Below are positions 1 to 5,474 of a stretch of DNA of 5,656 nucleotides, one piece after another. The first letter of the stretch is position 1; every line of letters starts with the position of its first letter. Source of the DNA: Limnobacter sp. (GTDB lineage: Bacteria; Pseudomonadota; Gammaproteobacteria; Burkholderiales; Burkholderiaceae_B); NCBI GenBank assembly GCA_012032215.1, contig JAAURO010000139.1:1-5656 (forward strand), in the 5' to 3' direction. The position numbers were made by a program, and so were the translations under genes. The notes under the pieces are model-generated. The model worked only from the letters and a program-made list of their open reading frames with translations, was not told where the DNA came from and searched no databases.

Positions 1-933
1 GCCCACACCGGCATTTACGCCTTGTACCTAGAAGCTGGCCGCGATGCCCGACACACCAACGCCACCGACCTCGGCTTTGTATTAGGCCCCAGGTTAAACG
101 CTGCTGGCCGACTGGCCGACATGAACCTCGGCGTGCAATGCCTCTTGGCCAACGACTTGCAAACCGCCAGCCAACTGGCACGCCAACTGGGCGAAATGAA
201 TGCCCAGCGCAGGCAAATCGAGCAGGACATGAACAAAGATGCCTTGGCCGACATCGAGCAGTTTTTGCAAAGCGAACCCGCCGCTGGCATGGTGGTGGCG
301 CACGAAAGCTGGCACCAGGGCGTGGTGGGTATATTGGCATCGCGCCTGAAAGACAGGCTGTACCGCCCCACCATTGCCATGGCCTTGGCCGAAGACGGCA
401 CCTGGCGCGGCAGTGGACGGTCTATTCCCGGCATTCACTTGCGCGATGTTCTGGATTTAGTCAGCAAACGGCTGCCAGAGGGCTACATGCCCAAGTTTGG
501 CGGGCACGCCATGGCCGCCGGGCTTACCCTGCGCGCCGAAGGGCTGGAGCCGTTTAAACAGGAATTTGCCCAAGCAGTGGCCGAGTTTGCCGATGACGCC
601 GTGTTTACCCGCGTGGTGCACACCGATGGGTCGTTTCCGCCAGACCAACTACACGCCAGGAATGTGGATATACTGGCAAAGCAGGTGTGGGGCCAAGGCT
701 TTGCCCCTCCGCTGTTTGCCGATGAATTTCAAGTGCTTTCACACCGTTTGCTCAAAGAAACCCACAGCAAGTTTGTGCTGCAACGGCAAGGCCAGCAATT
801 CACGGCCTTGCACTGGAATTCGACAGAAAGCCTGCCACCACGCTGCACCGTAGCCTACCGGGTAGAGCGCGACACCTTTACGGGGGGCGATGCCATTCAG
901 CTAATTATCGAGCAAGTGCTCACAGACGATTAA
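1..933 (+). CDS. recJ: RecJ single-stranded-DNA-specific 5'-3' exonuclease, C-terminal part (5' end outside window)
   Basis: RecJ degrades single-stranded DNA 5' to 3' in recombinational and mismatch repair, in the cytoplasm. The frame is open from base 1, so the N-terminal DHH catalytic half lies upstream; 310 codons are visible of a protein usually near 570 residues. The TTG at 22 is only an internal codon. Visible landmarks, in window codons: LGPRLNAAGRL at 28-38, a helical linker, WHQGVVGILASR at 104-115, GSGRSIPG near 137-144, and the DHHA1 signature GGHAMAAG at 167-174. The C-terminal OB-like domain follows and ends at TAA 931-933. These align with E. coli RecJ as I remember it without an obvious gap, so this part looks intact. 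One visible difference is GRLADM where E. coli has GRLDDM. The gene converges on rluB and is followed by a dispersed repeat. Confidence 0.95.
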   Translation, partial: AHTGIYALYLEAGRDARHTNATDLGFVLGPRLNAAGRLADMNLGVQCLLANDLQTASQLARQLGEMNAQRRQIEQDMNKDALADIEQFLQSEPAAGMVVAHESWHQGVVGILASRLKDRLYRPTIAMALAEDGTWRGSGRSIPGIHLRDVLDLVSKRLPEGYMPKFGGHAMAAGLTLRAEGLEPFKQEFAQAVAEFADDAVFTRVVHTDGSFPPDQLHARNVDILAKQVWGQGFAPPLFADEFQVLSHRLLKETHSKFVLQRQGQQFTALHWNSTESLPPRCTVAYRVERDTFTGGDAIQLIIEQVLTDD

Positions 934-1152
934 ACCGGCATCGCCTTGTCGCCTGTGCACCGCTTTTTGGCTACTGCATCGCCTTTGCCGCTTGGTAAAG
1001 CGCCTTTTCGCCCCAAACCCGAGCTGGCCTGGTTTCGCTTAAACACACTTTGGCTTGTATGCATTGCCTTCTAGCCCCAAGCACGCCCGGGTTCCGAGGA
1101 CTGTTCGAAAGCACTAGCGCTCCAGCGAGAAAGCACAGCAGGCACCAGGCAA
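934..1152. other. Convergent intergenic region between recJ and rluB
   Basis: This 219-base stretch lies between the 3' ends of recJ and rluB. It contains dispersed-repeat copy A (1001-1110) and, before it, degenerate motifs of the type atcgcctt (near 949, 978 and 1001). I see no convincing GC-rich hairpin followed by a T tract on either strand, so termination here may be factor-dependent or may involve the repeat itself. No gene is supported. Confidence 0.7.
1001..1110 (+). repeat. Dispersed intergenic repeat, copy A
   Basis: Two blocks of this stretch recur at 5508-5617. Block 1 (1001-1052 against 5508-5559) is ungapped and identical at 47 of 52 positions. Block 2 (1085-1110 against 5592-5617) is identical apart from one shifted C and shares the 15-base core GAGGACTGTTCGAAA. 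The two copies span exactly the same length, 110 bases, although their middle parts differ. Both start shortly after the stop codon of a + strand gene (67 bases here, 33 in copy B) and have the same orientation relative to it. The family and any function are unknown to me. Confidence 0.8.
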
Positions 1153-2619
1153 CTACCTCGGCGTTTTATTGCGCTGCTTGATAAACTTGCCCGCCTTGGC
1201 GCCACCTGGTTTGGCCGTGCGGTTGCCTGGACCGGTTCCATTTCCAGTACCATTGCCTGCGCCATTTCCATTGCCAGACTTGGCCCCACCAAAGCGACCA
1301 CGGCCCGAACCTGGTTCCGAATTGCCATTGGCAGACTTGCCATTGCCCGGCTTTCCATGATTGCCAAACCGGCCTCTGCCAGTGCCTGTGCCAGCGTCTG
1401 AAGAAAAGGTGCGCTTTCGTTCGTTGCTGAGTTCCGCCGCAGCGGTAGCTCCCGAAACCGTTAAATACGTTTGCCCGGGCTGCGAAAAAGCCAAACCGGG
1501 GTCTACCAGCGGTTGCTGGGATGCGTTTTTTCTGCGCCCGTTGTTGGCACCTTTGTGGGCGCCCCTTGCTCCATTTCTGCCCAATTTGCCGCCAGCGTGT
1601 TTGTGTGCTGCATCTTGTGCGGCGTCTTCAACGCGCACACCCAGAGATTGCACATAGCTTAGGGCTTCCAGGGTTTCCATTTCCATCCACTTGCCACGCT
1701 TTAAATTGGAAGGCATCTGGATGTCGCCAAAGCGGGTGCGAATAAGCCTGCTCACCGTCAAGCCCAGCGATTCAAACATGCGTCGAACTTCTCGATTCCT
1801 GCCTTCTTTCAGCCCTACCCGGTACCAGCGGTTTGCACCTTCGCCACCTGCTTGCTCAACAAACAGAAAACGGGCCGGGCCGTCTTCCAGTTGAATGCCA
1901 TCGGTACATTGCTTGATGTGTTCAGGAGTCAGCTCTCCCAAAATGCGCACGGCGTATTCGCGCGACACCTCAAAGCGGGGGTGCATAAGGCGGTTGGCCA
2001 CATCGCCAGAAGTAGTGAGAATTAACAAACCTTCCGTGTTGAAATCCAGCCGACCCACAGCCAGCCACTTGGCATTAGACACTTTGGGCAAGCCATCAAA
2101 CACCGTGGGACGGCCTTTGGGATCATCGGCAGACACAATTTCACCCGAGGGTTTGTGGTAAATCAGTACGCGCGGAACCCGCGCTTTTTTGCGCTGAACC
2201 GGTTTGCCGTTGACCTTTACCACATCGGTAGGCAGCACGCGTTGCCCTGTGTGCGCAGGTTCGCCATTGACCGACACACGGCCAGCCACAATCAACTCTT
2301 CCATGTCGCGCCGCGAACCCATGCCGGAATCGGCCAGTACCTTGTGCAACTTGGGCGCCAGTTCCGGATCCAGCTTCACATTCAGCTTGCTGCGGTTTTT
2401 GCCGGGTTTGGCCGCGGCGGCATCCAGCCCTTGCACTTCGCGCACCACCTCCTCCCAGTCCATGTCGTCGGCCACACTGGGCAAAGCATCATTTTCCGGG
2501 TTGTCGAAGCTGGAAAGTGCATCAAGCCCTTGTTCCAGAACAAAAAGATTGTTCTCGGAGTGTGCCTGCAAAGTATCCGGGGAGTCCAGGTTATGCGATT
2601 CTTCTTTGTTCATCTTCAT
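1153..2619 (-). CDS. rluB: RluB-type 23S rRNA pseudouridine synthase with a long low-complexity tail
   Basis: RluB (RsuA/RluB/E/F branch) converts a uridine of the 23S rRNA peptidyl-transferase region (U2605 in E. coli) to pseudouridine. Numbering from the ATG at 2619 gives 488 residues: an acidic N-terminal stretch (about 1-70), an S4 RNA-binding domain (about 86-143, with [13 protein letters not shown]), and the catalytic domain (about 150-325). [14 protein letters not shown] carries the expected catalytic Asp192, and [10 protein letters not shown] is also typical. From about residue 345 the tail is rich in Gly, Asn, Lys and Arg. Start choice is uncertain: ATG 2619 and ATG 2613 both lie inside the scpB end, and a TTG at 2646 is in frame. 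AGGAAA lies 15 bases before 2619, too far to decide. The overlap with scpB implies one transcript and coupled translation. RluB is preferred over RsuA or RluF because of the scpB neighbour and the catalytic-domain sequence. Confidence 0.92.
   Translation of the reverse strand: MKMNKEESHNLDSPDTLQAHSENNLFVLEQGLDALSSFDNPENDALPSVADDMDWEEVVREVQGLDAAAAKPGKNRSKLNVKLDPELAPKLHKVLADSGMGSRRDMEELIVAGRVSVNGEPAHTGQRVLPTDVVKVNGKPVQRKKARVPRVLIYHKPSGEIVSADDPKGRPTVFDGLPKVSNAKWLAVGRLDFNTEGLLILTTSGDVANRLMHPRFEVSREYAVRILGELTPEHIKQCTDGIQLEDGPARFLFVEQAGGEGANRWYRVGLKEGRNREVRRMFESLGLTVSRLIRTRFGDIQMPSNLKRGKWMEMETLEALSYVQSLGVRVEDAAQDAAHKHAGGKLGRNGARGAHKGANNGRRKNASQQPLVDPGLAFSQPGQTYLTVSGATAAAELSNERKRTFSSDAGTGTGRGRFGNHGKPGNGKSANGNSEPGSGRGRFGGAKSGNGNGAGNGTGNGTGPGNRTAKPGGAKAGKFIKQRNKTPR
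1156..1587 (-). repeat. Gly/Asn/Arg/Lys-rich low-complexity tail of RluB with a 25-residue repeat
   Basis: Residues from about 345 to 488 of RluB are low complexity and strongly basic. GRGRFG occurs at residues 414-419 and again at 439-444, a 25-residue period, followed by short GN and GT steps ([18 protein letters not shown]). At DNA level this gives repeated ccattgcc and ccatttcc motifs on the + strand, roughly 1240-1400. E. coli RluB also has a basic C-terminal extension. The RGG-like composition suggests disordered RNA contact, which is inference. Confidence 0.75.
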
Positions 2620-3198
2620 CCGTGTTGTCGGTGGTTTCCTGGTCAAAGGAGATAACCCTTTGAAGGTTGTCGGCCAAAGCCTTTTCAGAATCGTCTTCCA
2701 GAGCGGGTAAATCCGCCAGAGAAGGCAAGTTCAAATCGGCCAGAAATTGAGCAGTGGTTGCCCACAATGCAGGTCTGCCGGGTGTTTCCCGGTGACCCAC
2801 AGTTTCTATCCAGCCCCGGTCTTCCAGGGCCTTCATGACTGGAGATGACACCGTCACCCCGCGAATTACTTCGATATCGCCTCGGGTAACAGGCTGTCGG
2901 TACGCCACGATAGCCAGCGTTTCCAATGTAGCTCTGGAGTACTTGGGCGGCTTCTCCGGGTTAACCATTTCCAAGTAGCGCTTGTAGTTCTCGCGCGCTG
3001 AAAACGCCAGCCAGCCTTCACACACACCAGCTCCAGCCCACGTTCGCGCCAATCGGCAGCCAGTTCCACAAGCAGGCTTTCAACGACCCCCAGCTCAAGC
3101 GCACCATCGAACATACGTTGAAGGTCTTTACTTGCAAGGGGTTCCAATGCCGTTAACAAAGCGGCTTCAAGTACGCACTTTGCGCGCTGGGGTTCCAT
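2591..3198 (-). pseudogene. scpB: ScpB segregation and condensation protein, interrupted by a single-base frameshift
   Basis: ScpB is the winged-helix (kleisin-associated) subunit of the SMC-ScpA-ScpB condensin, which compacts and separates chromosomes. The N-terminal part runs from ATG 3198 to GWRFQ (residue 67). The family sequence then continues in another frame as [11 protein letters not shown], then [43 protein letters not shown], to TAA 2591-2593. The span of 608 bases is one short of 203 codons, so one base is missing near 2992-3004, where the coding strand reads CGTTTTCAGCGCGCGAG. One extra T or one base in the GC run restores a family-like 202-residue protein. ATG 3198 is chosen because AAGAGAG lies about 9 bases before it and the family start fits there; an earlier in-frame start at 3258 adds an unlikely extension. 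No scpA is adjacent upstream in the window. The gene overlaps rluB. Sequencing error is more likely than true loss, because scpB is usually important for growth. Confidence 0.88.
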
Positions 3199-3422
3199 CC
3201 AGGCGGACTCTCTTAAAATGATTGAGTGGCAAACTGCATGTGCGCGAAAGCGCGACACGGGCCAGTAGAAAACCTAACTGTTTTTTGCTTTGGGGGCGAG
3301 ACGTTGCGAAACATCGGAGATTTTGCCCAGCATTTTTTCCCATCATAAATGAAATTACAAACGCGCGCCCAGGTTTTTATCAGGATTTTGCAGAAAAAAG
3401 CATTTAATCCTGCGCCGCCTTT

Positions 3423-3440
3423 GCTTGCAAAGCTGCAAGC
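3423..3440. terminator. GC-rich hairpin, possible factor-dependent terminator
   Basis: GCTTGCA (3423-3429) and TGCAAGC (3434-3440) form a perfect 7-base stem with a 4-base loop. On the minus strand it lies about 180 bases after the DUF1289 stop. There is no T tract after it on either strand, so an intrinsic terminator is not supported. It could end the DUF1289 transcript or be part of an untranslated leader. Confidence 0.3.
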
Positions 3441-3502
3441 GCCTTGGTCAGGGGCACAGGGAAGGCACCCCGCCCACTGCTGCAAACAGGCAACGTGCGG
3501 TG

Positions 3503-3511
3503 TTTTCCACA
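3503..3511 (+). promoter_or_regulatory. DnaA-box match TTTTCCACA
   Basis: The sequence TTTTCCACA fits the DnaA consensus TTWTNCACA exactly. It also forms part of an inverted repeat: GTTTTCC (3502-3508) pairs with GGAAAAC (3520-3526). It lies 28 bases from a second match in the opposite orientation. A single 9-base match has modest weight; the closely spaced pair raises it. Confidence 0.45.
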
Positions 3512-3539
3512 CAAAAAGGGGAAAACCAAGGGTATCGGC

Positions 3540-3548
3540 TGTGGATAA
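3540..3548 (-). promoter_or_regulatory. Perfect consensus DnaA box TTATCCACA
   Basis: The + strand reads TGTGGATAA, the exact complement of the high-affinity box TTATCCACA. It abuts the left arm of the long inverted repeat at 3548-3599 and faces the box at 3503-3511. It could bind DnaA to regulate scpB-rluB or to serve as a titration or reactivation site. The role is inference. Confidence 0.5.
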
Positions 3549-3599
3549 GTTTCTTAAGCAGTTGTTCAGTATGTATTTTCAATCTACTGCTTAAAAACT
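3548..3599. repeat. Long inverted repeat, 14-base arms and 23-base A/T-rich loop
   Basis: The right arm (3586-3599) is ACTGCTTAAAAACT. Its complement AGTTTTTAAGCAGT matches the left arm (3548-3562) exactly if the single C at 3553 is bulged out; the inner 9 bases (TTAAGCAGT/ACTGCTTAA) pair perfectly. The loop is 3563-3585. The stem is A/T-rich and lacks the GC stem and T run of an intrinsic terminator. It may be a protein-binding palindrome or a cruciform; it lies just after the DUF1289 stop and before scpB. Confidence 0.6.
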
Positions 3600-3618
3600 G
3601 GTCAGCCCCGCAAACGAG

Positions 3619-3915
3619 CTAACCCTTCTGAGAATTCCAACGATAACCAACCCCCGCCATTTGAATTCTTTTCCACACGCGTGCCTTTTCTTCATCGGAT
3701 TTGAACAACCAACCATCTACCTCGTCCAGCGTGCGGCCACAGCCCATGCACACATTGTCGCCCAGGTTGGTTGAGCAAAAACCAACACAGGGCGTGTCTG
3801 CCTGTGGCCAAACCGGCAATTTTTCATAGCCATTGCTGGGCGCGTTGACTGGCATGTTTTCGCAATCAGACTCTTCGGCGTTGCTGGGATGACAATTCGG
3901 GGAATTCTGATTCAC
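3619..3915 (-). CDS. DUF1289 family small Cys-containing protein
   Basis: This 98-residue protein belongs to the DUF1289 family, recognised by TPCVGFC (41-47), then CMGCGRTLDEV (56-66), a Trp, and SDEEKARVWKRI (73-84). The four cysteines (C43, C47, C56, C59; spacing C-x3-C-x8-C-x2-C) could bind a metal, which is inference. The family's function is not established. The first 40 residues are Asn/Pro/Ser-rich, unlike the family core, and may be disordered. The start is GTG at 3915, supported by a strong AAGGA 6 bases upstream; an internal ATG at 3855 would give only the conserved part. It is on the same strand as scpB but 420 bases away, so probably separately transcribed, and divergent from the PA2779-like gene. 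Confidence 0.85.
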   Translation of the reverse strand: MNQNSPNCHPSNAEESDCENMPVNAPSNGYEKLPVWPQADTPCVGFCSTNLGDNVCMGCGRTLDEVDGWLFKSDEEKARVWKRIQMAGVGYRWNSQKG

Positions 3916-4083
3916 TGCATTTCCTTGTTTAAAAACAGCCGCGTGTGAAAATGGCGGTGCGGGTCAGCCATTCGTGCACATGCGCGTTACACTGGTCTGC
4001 GGATTTAACGGGCTACAGGTGCTAAACCTGCCCACAGTGTACTCAAGCTCTTTTAGTAACACCCTCAACAGGAAACAAAAACC
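3916..4083. promoter_or_regulatory. Divergent intergenic region, probable promoters of DUF1289 and the PA2779-like gene
   Basis: This 168-base gap separates two divergent genes and so should hold two promoters. I see no confident -35/-10 pair on either strand. A small perfect inverted repeat CAGGT-5-ACCTG lies at 4016-4030 and might be an operator. AGGAAA (4070-4075) serves the + strand gene, 8 to 10 bases before its ATG at 4084. Confidence 0.45.
3921..3926 (-). promoter_or_regulatory. Ribosome binding site deciding the GTG start of the DUF1289 gene
   Basis: On the minus strand AAGGAA lies 5 bases before the GTG at 3913-3915. An ATG between them is followed at once by a stop in its own frame, so it is not the start. 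This favours the GTG over the downstream ATG at 3855, which lacks a comparable site. Confidence 0.7.
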
Positions 4084-4465
4084 ATGAAAAAAACCATGAA
4101 AAGCATTGCCGCGGCTGTTGCCATTTCTTTCACCGCTTCACTCATGCCTATTCAGGCTTCTGCTGCACTTATCGGCACCGAACAATCCCTGGCGCAGCAT
4201 CAGGATAGAAGCGAACTGAAAAAATTCTTTGACCGCGAAGACATTGTTGCGGCACTGGCAGAACAAGGCGTCACCCCCAGCATGGCCAAGGCCCGCGTAG
4301 ACAGCATGACCGATGAAGAAGCCCAGCGACTGGGCGCTCACATTGAAAACGCACCACGCCGGCGCTGGTGCACTGGGCTTGCTGTTTACGGTGTTTATTG
4401 TTTTGCTGGTCACCGACATTCTTGGCCTGACCAAAGTATTCCCGTTTACCCGTTCCGTCCGCTAA
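4084..4465 (+). pseudogene. PA2779-family exported membrane protein, interrupted by a single-base frameshift
   Basis: The protein begins with a typical signal peptide (MKKTMKSIAAAVAISF), probable cleavage after ASA (residue 27). A conserved soluble part follows, with ALIGTEQSLAQHQDR, the helix FFDREDIVAALAEQGVTP and KARVDSMTDEEAQRL, as in PA2779-type proteins. After ENAP (residue 91) the family sequence continues in the next frame: AGAGALGLL, a hydrophobic helix (about 96-118), and TDILGLTKVFPFTRSVR, ending at TAA 4463-4465. The span of 382 bases is one more than 127 codons, so one extra base lies near 4352-4360. Without the repair the frame runs on to 4503 with an unrelated sequence and no membrane helix. 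The reconstructed protein has 126 residues, one C-terminal membrane segment, and unknown function. It sits 10 bases before the peptidase gene, suggesting an operon. Sequencing error or mutation are both possible. Confidence 0.82.
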
Positions 4466-4475
4466 GCACCGCACA

Positions 4476-5474
4476 ATGGCCGGGTTTTTGTGGAGCACGC
4501 TGAAAAACAACCAAGTGCATGCCCGGCTTTTGTTGAAGCAGCTTTGCCCTTTGCTTTTGCGGCTGCGCTTCCTGGCCTGCCTTGGCCTGCTTGTTGTATT
4601 GCAAGCATGCAGCAACCTGAATGTGCAACAAAATGCGCTCCTTCAAGCGCAGGACTCAGTGGCCATTGCCAACGTGCCTTTTTATCCGCAAAAACCTTTC
4701 CACTGCGGCCCTGCTGCCTTGGCCACCGTTCTGGGGCATGCAGGCCAGACCGTCAATCCAGATGTCCTTTCGGAAGGCGTTTTTTGCCCAGCCGCGAAGG
4801 CAGTTTGCAACTTGAAATGCAAACCGCCGCCCGCCGCAATGGTTTTTTGCCTGTGCAAGTACCCGCCGGGTTTGAAGGTGTGCTGGCAGGTCTGAATTCC
4901 GGAAAACCCGTGCTGGTTTTTATTAAACCTGTCGCTAGAGATTTTCCCCATGTGGCACTACGCCGTAGTGATTGGCTTTGACGCACCTCGGCAGGAATTT
5001 ATTCTGCGTTCTGGAGAAACAGCCGAACAACGTCTAAGCACCAGCGTGTTTAACCACCTTTGGCAACGCAGCAATTACTGGGGCTTTGTGCTGGCCGCGC
5101 CTGCGCAACGCCTGCCCGAATTTGCGCAAATCCAGCAAGTGCTGGAACAGGCAATTGGCATGGAACGTGTTTCTGCTGAACTGGCTGCGCATGCTTACCT
5201 GCAAGCAGCAGCAAAATGGCCCGAGAACCCCGGGTTTTATTTTGGTGCTGGCAACGCCCTGCTGCAAAGCAAGCAACCACAGATGGCGGTAATTCAATAC
5301 CAAAACGCCGTAAAAACCCAGCCCGATTTTGGCGATGCCTGGAACAATCTGGCCGAAGCCTGGGGCGCACTGGGCAACACGGTAAAAGCCAAAAAAGCGG
5401 CGCACCGCGCAGTAGAGATTGGCGGAGCACACGCTTTGGTGTACCAAGAAACCCTGAGAAAATTTTCACAGTAA
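4476..5474 (+). pseudogene. PA2778-family C39-like cysteine peptidase with TPR repeats, two compensating frameshifts
   Basis: The reconstructed product is 332 residues: a hydrophobic N-terminus ending in LVVLQAC (possible lipobox, Cys45), a papain-like peptidase domain (about 65-200) and TPR repeats (about 225-330). Catalytic candidates are Cys77 in QKPFHCGPAALATVL and His161 in WHYAVVIGFD. The TPR part includes DAWNNLAEAWGALG. The frame is lost at the T6 run 4780-4785: one more T gives GVFLPSREGSLQLEM, as the family expects. It is regained at the T5 run 4917-4921: one T fewer gives PVLVLLNLSLEIFPMWHYAV without a gap. The total, 999 bases, is a whole number of codons because the two cancel. 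As written, the first frame stops at 4893-4895, before the catalytic His. ATG 4476 has no strong ribosome binding site; GTG 4515 is an alternative. The substrate is unknown; the TPR part may bind a partner. It lies directly after the PA2779-like gene. Confidence 0.85.

Larger units (their letters stand above)
3199..3618. other. 420-base intergenic region with DnaA-box matches and inverted repeats
   Basis: No frame here resembles a protein; the short open frames on both strands have biased, unrecognisable translations. The region lies downstream of the DUF1289 gene and upstream of scpB, so it should carry the scpB promoter and any DUF1289 terminator. It holds a GC-rich hairpin (3423-3440), a second inverted repeat (3502-3526), two DnaA-box matches (3503-3511 and 3540-3548), and a long inverted repeat (3548-3599). 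It is locally A/T-rich between about 3560 and 3597. A small GCGC-GAAA-GCGC hairpin lies at 3242-3253, in what would be the scpB leader. I cannot name a clear -35/-10 pair. Confidence 0.6.

Noticed and set aside
1169..1360. Pro/Leu-rich open frame on the + strand
   Set aside because: It is the antisense shadow of the Gly/Asn-rich RluB tail; its bias follows from that repeat composition.
2992..3004. Programmed -1 ribosomal frameshift in scpB
   Set aside because: The 0-frame codons CGT TTT CAG do not form an X-XXY-YYZ slippery heptamer, no clear downstream stem is seen, and programmed frameshifting is not known for scpB.
3563..3585. XerCD dif-like site in the loop of the long inverted repeat
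   Set aside because: The loop contains tatgtatttt but does not match the conserved dif arms (CGCATAA and TTATGTTAA).
3586..3599. Intrinsic terminator for the DUF1289 gene
   Set aside because: The stem is A/T-rich, the loop is 23 bases, and no T tract follows on the minus strand.
3199..3618. Chromosomal replication origin
   Set aside because: Only two DnaA boxes, no dnaA, dnaN, gyrB, rpmH or parAB neighbours, and no tandem 13-mer unwinding array.
3669..3677. Third DnaA-box match TTTTCCACA as part of the cluster
   Set aside because: It lies inside the DUF1289 coding sequence, over 120 bases from the other two, so chance is likely; it is mentioned but not annotated.
4138..4434. Minus-strand open frame opposite the PA2779-like gene
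   Set aside because: The + strand has a family-like protein with ribosome binding site and signal peptide; the antisense translation resembles nothing.
4946..4949. The CCCC run as the place where the peptidase frame is restored
   Set aside because: Restoring at the T5 run 4917-4921 gives NLSLEIFPMWHY, which fits the family pattern NLxL...PxWHY without a gap; restoring at CCCC would leave an unfamiliar IKPVARDFP segment.
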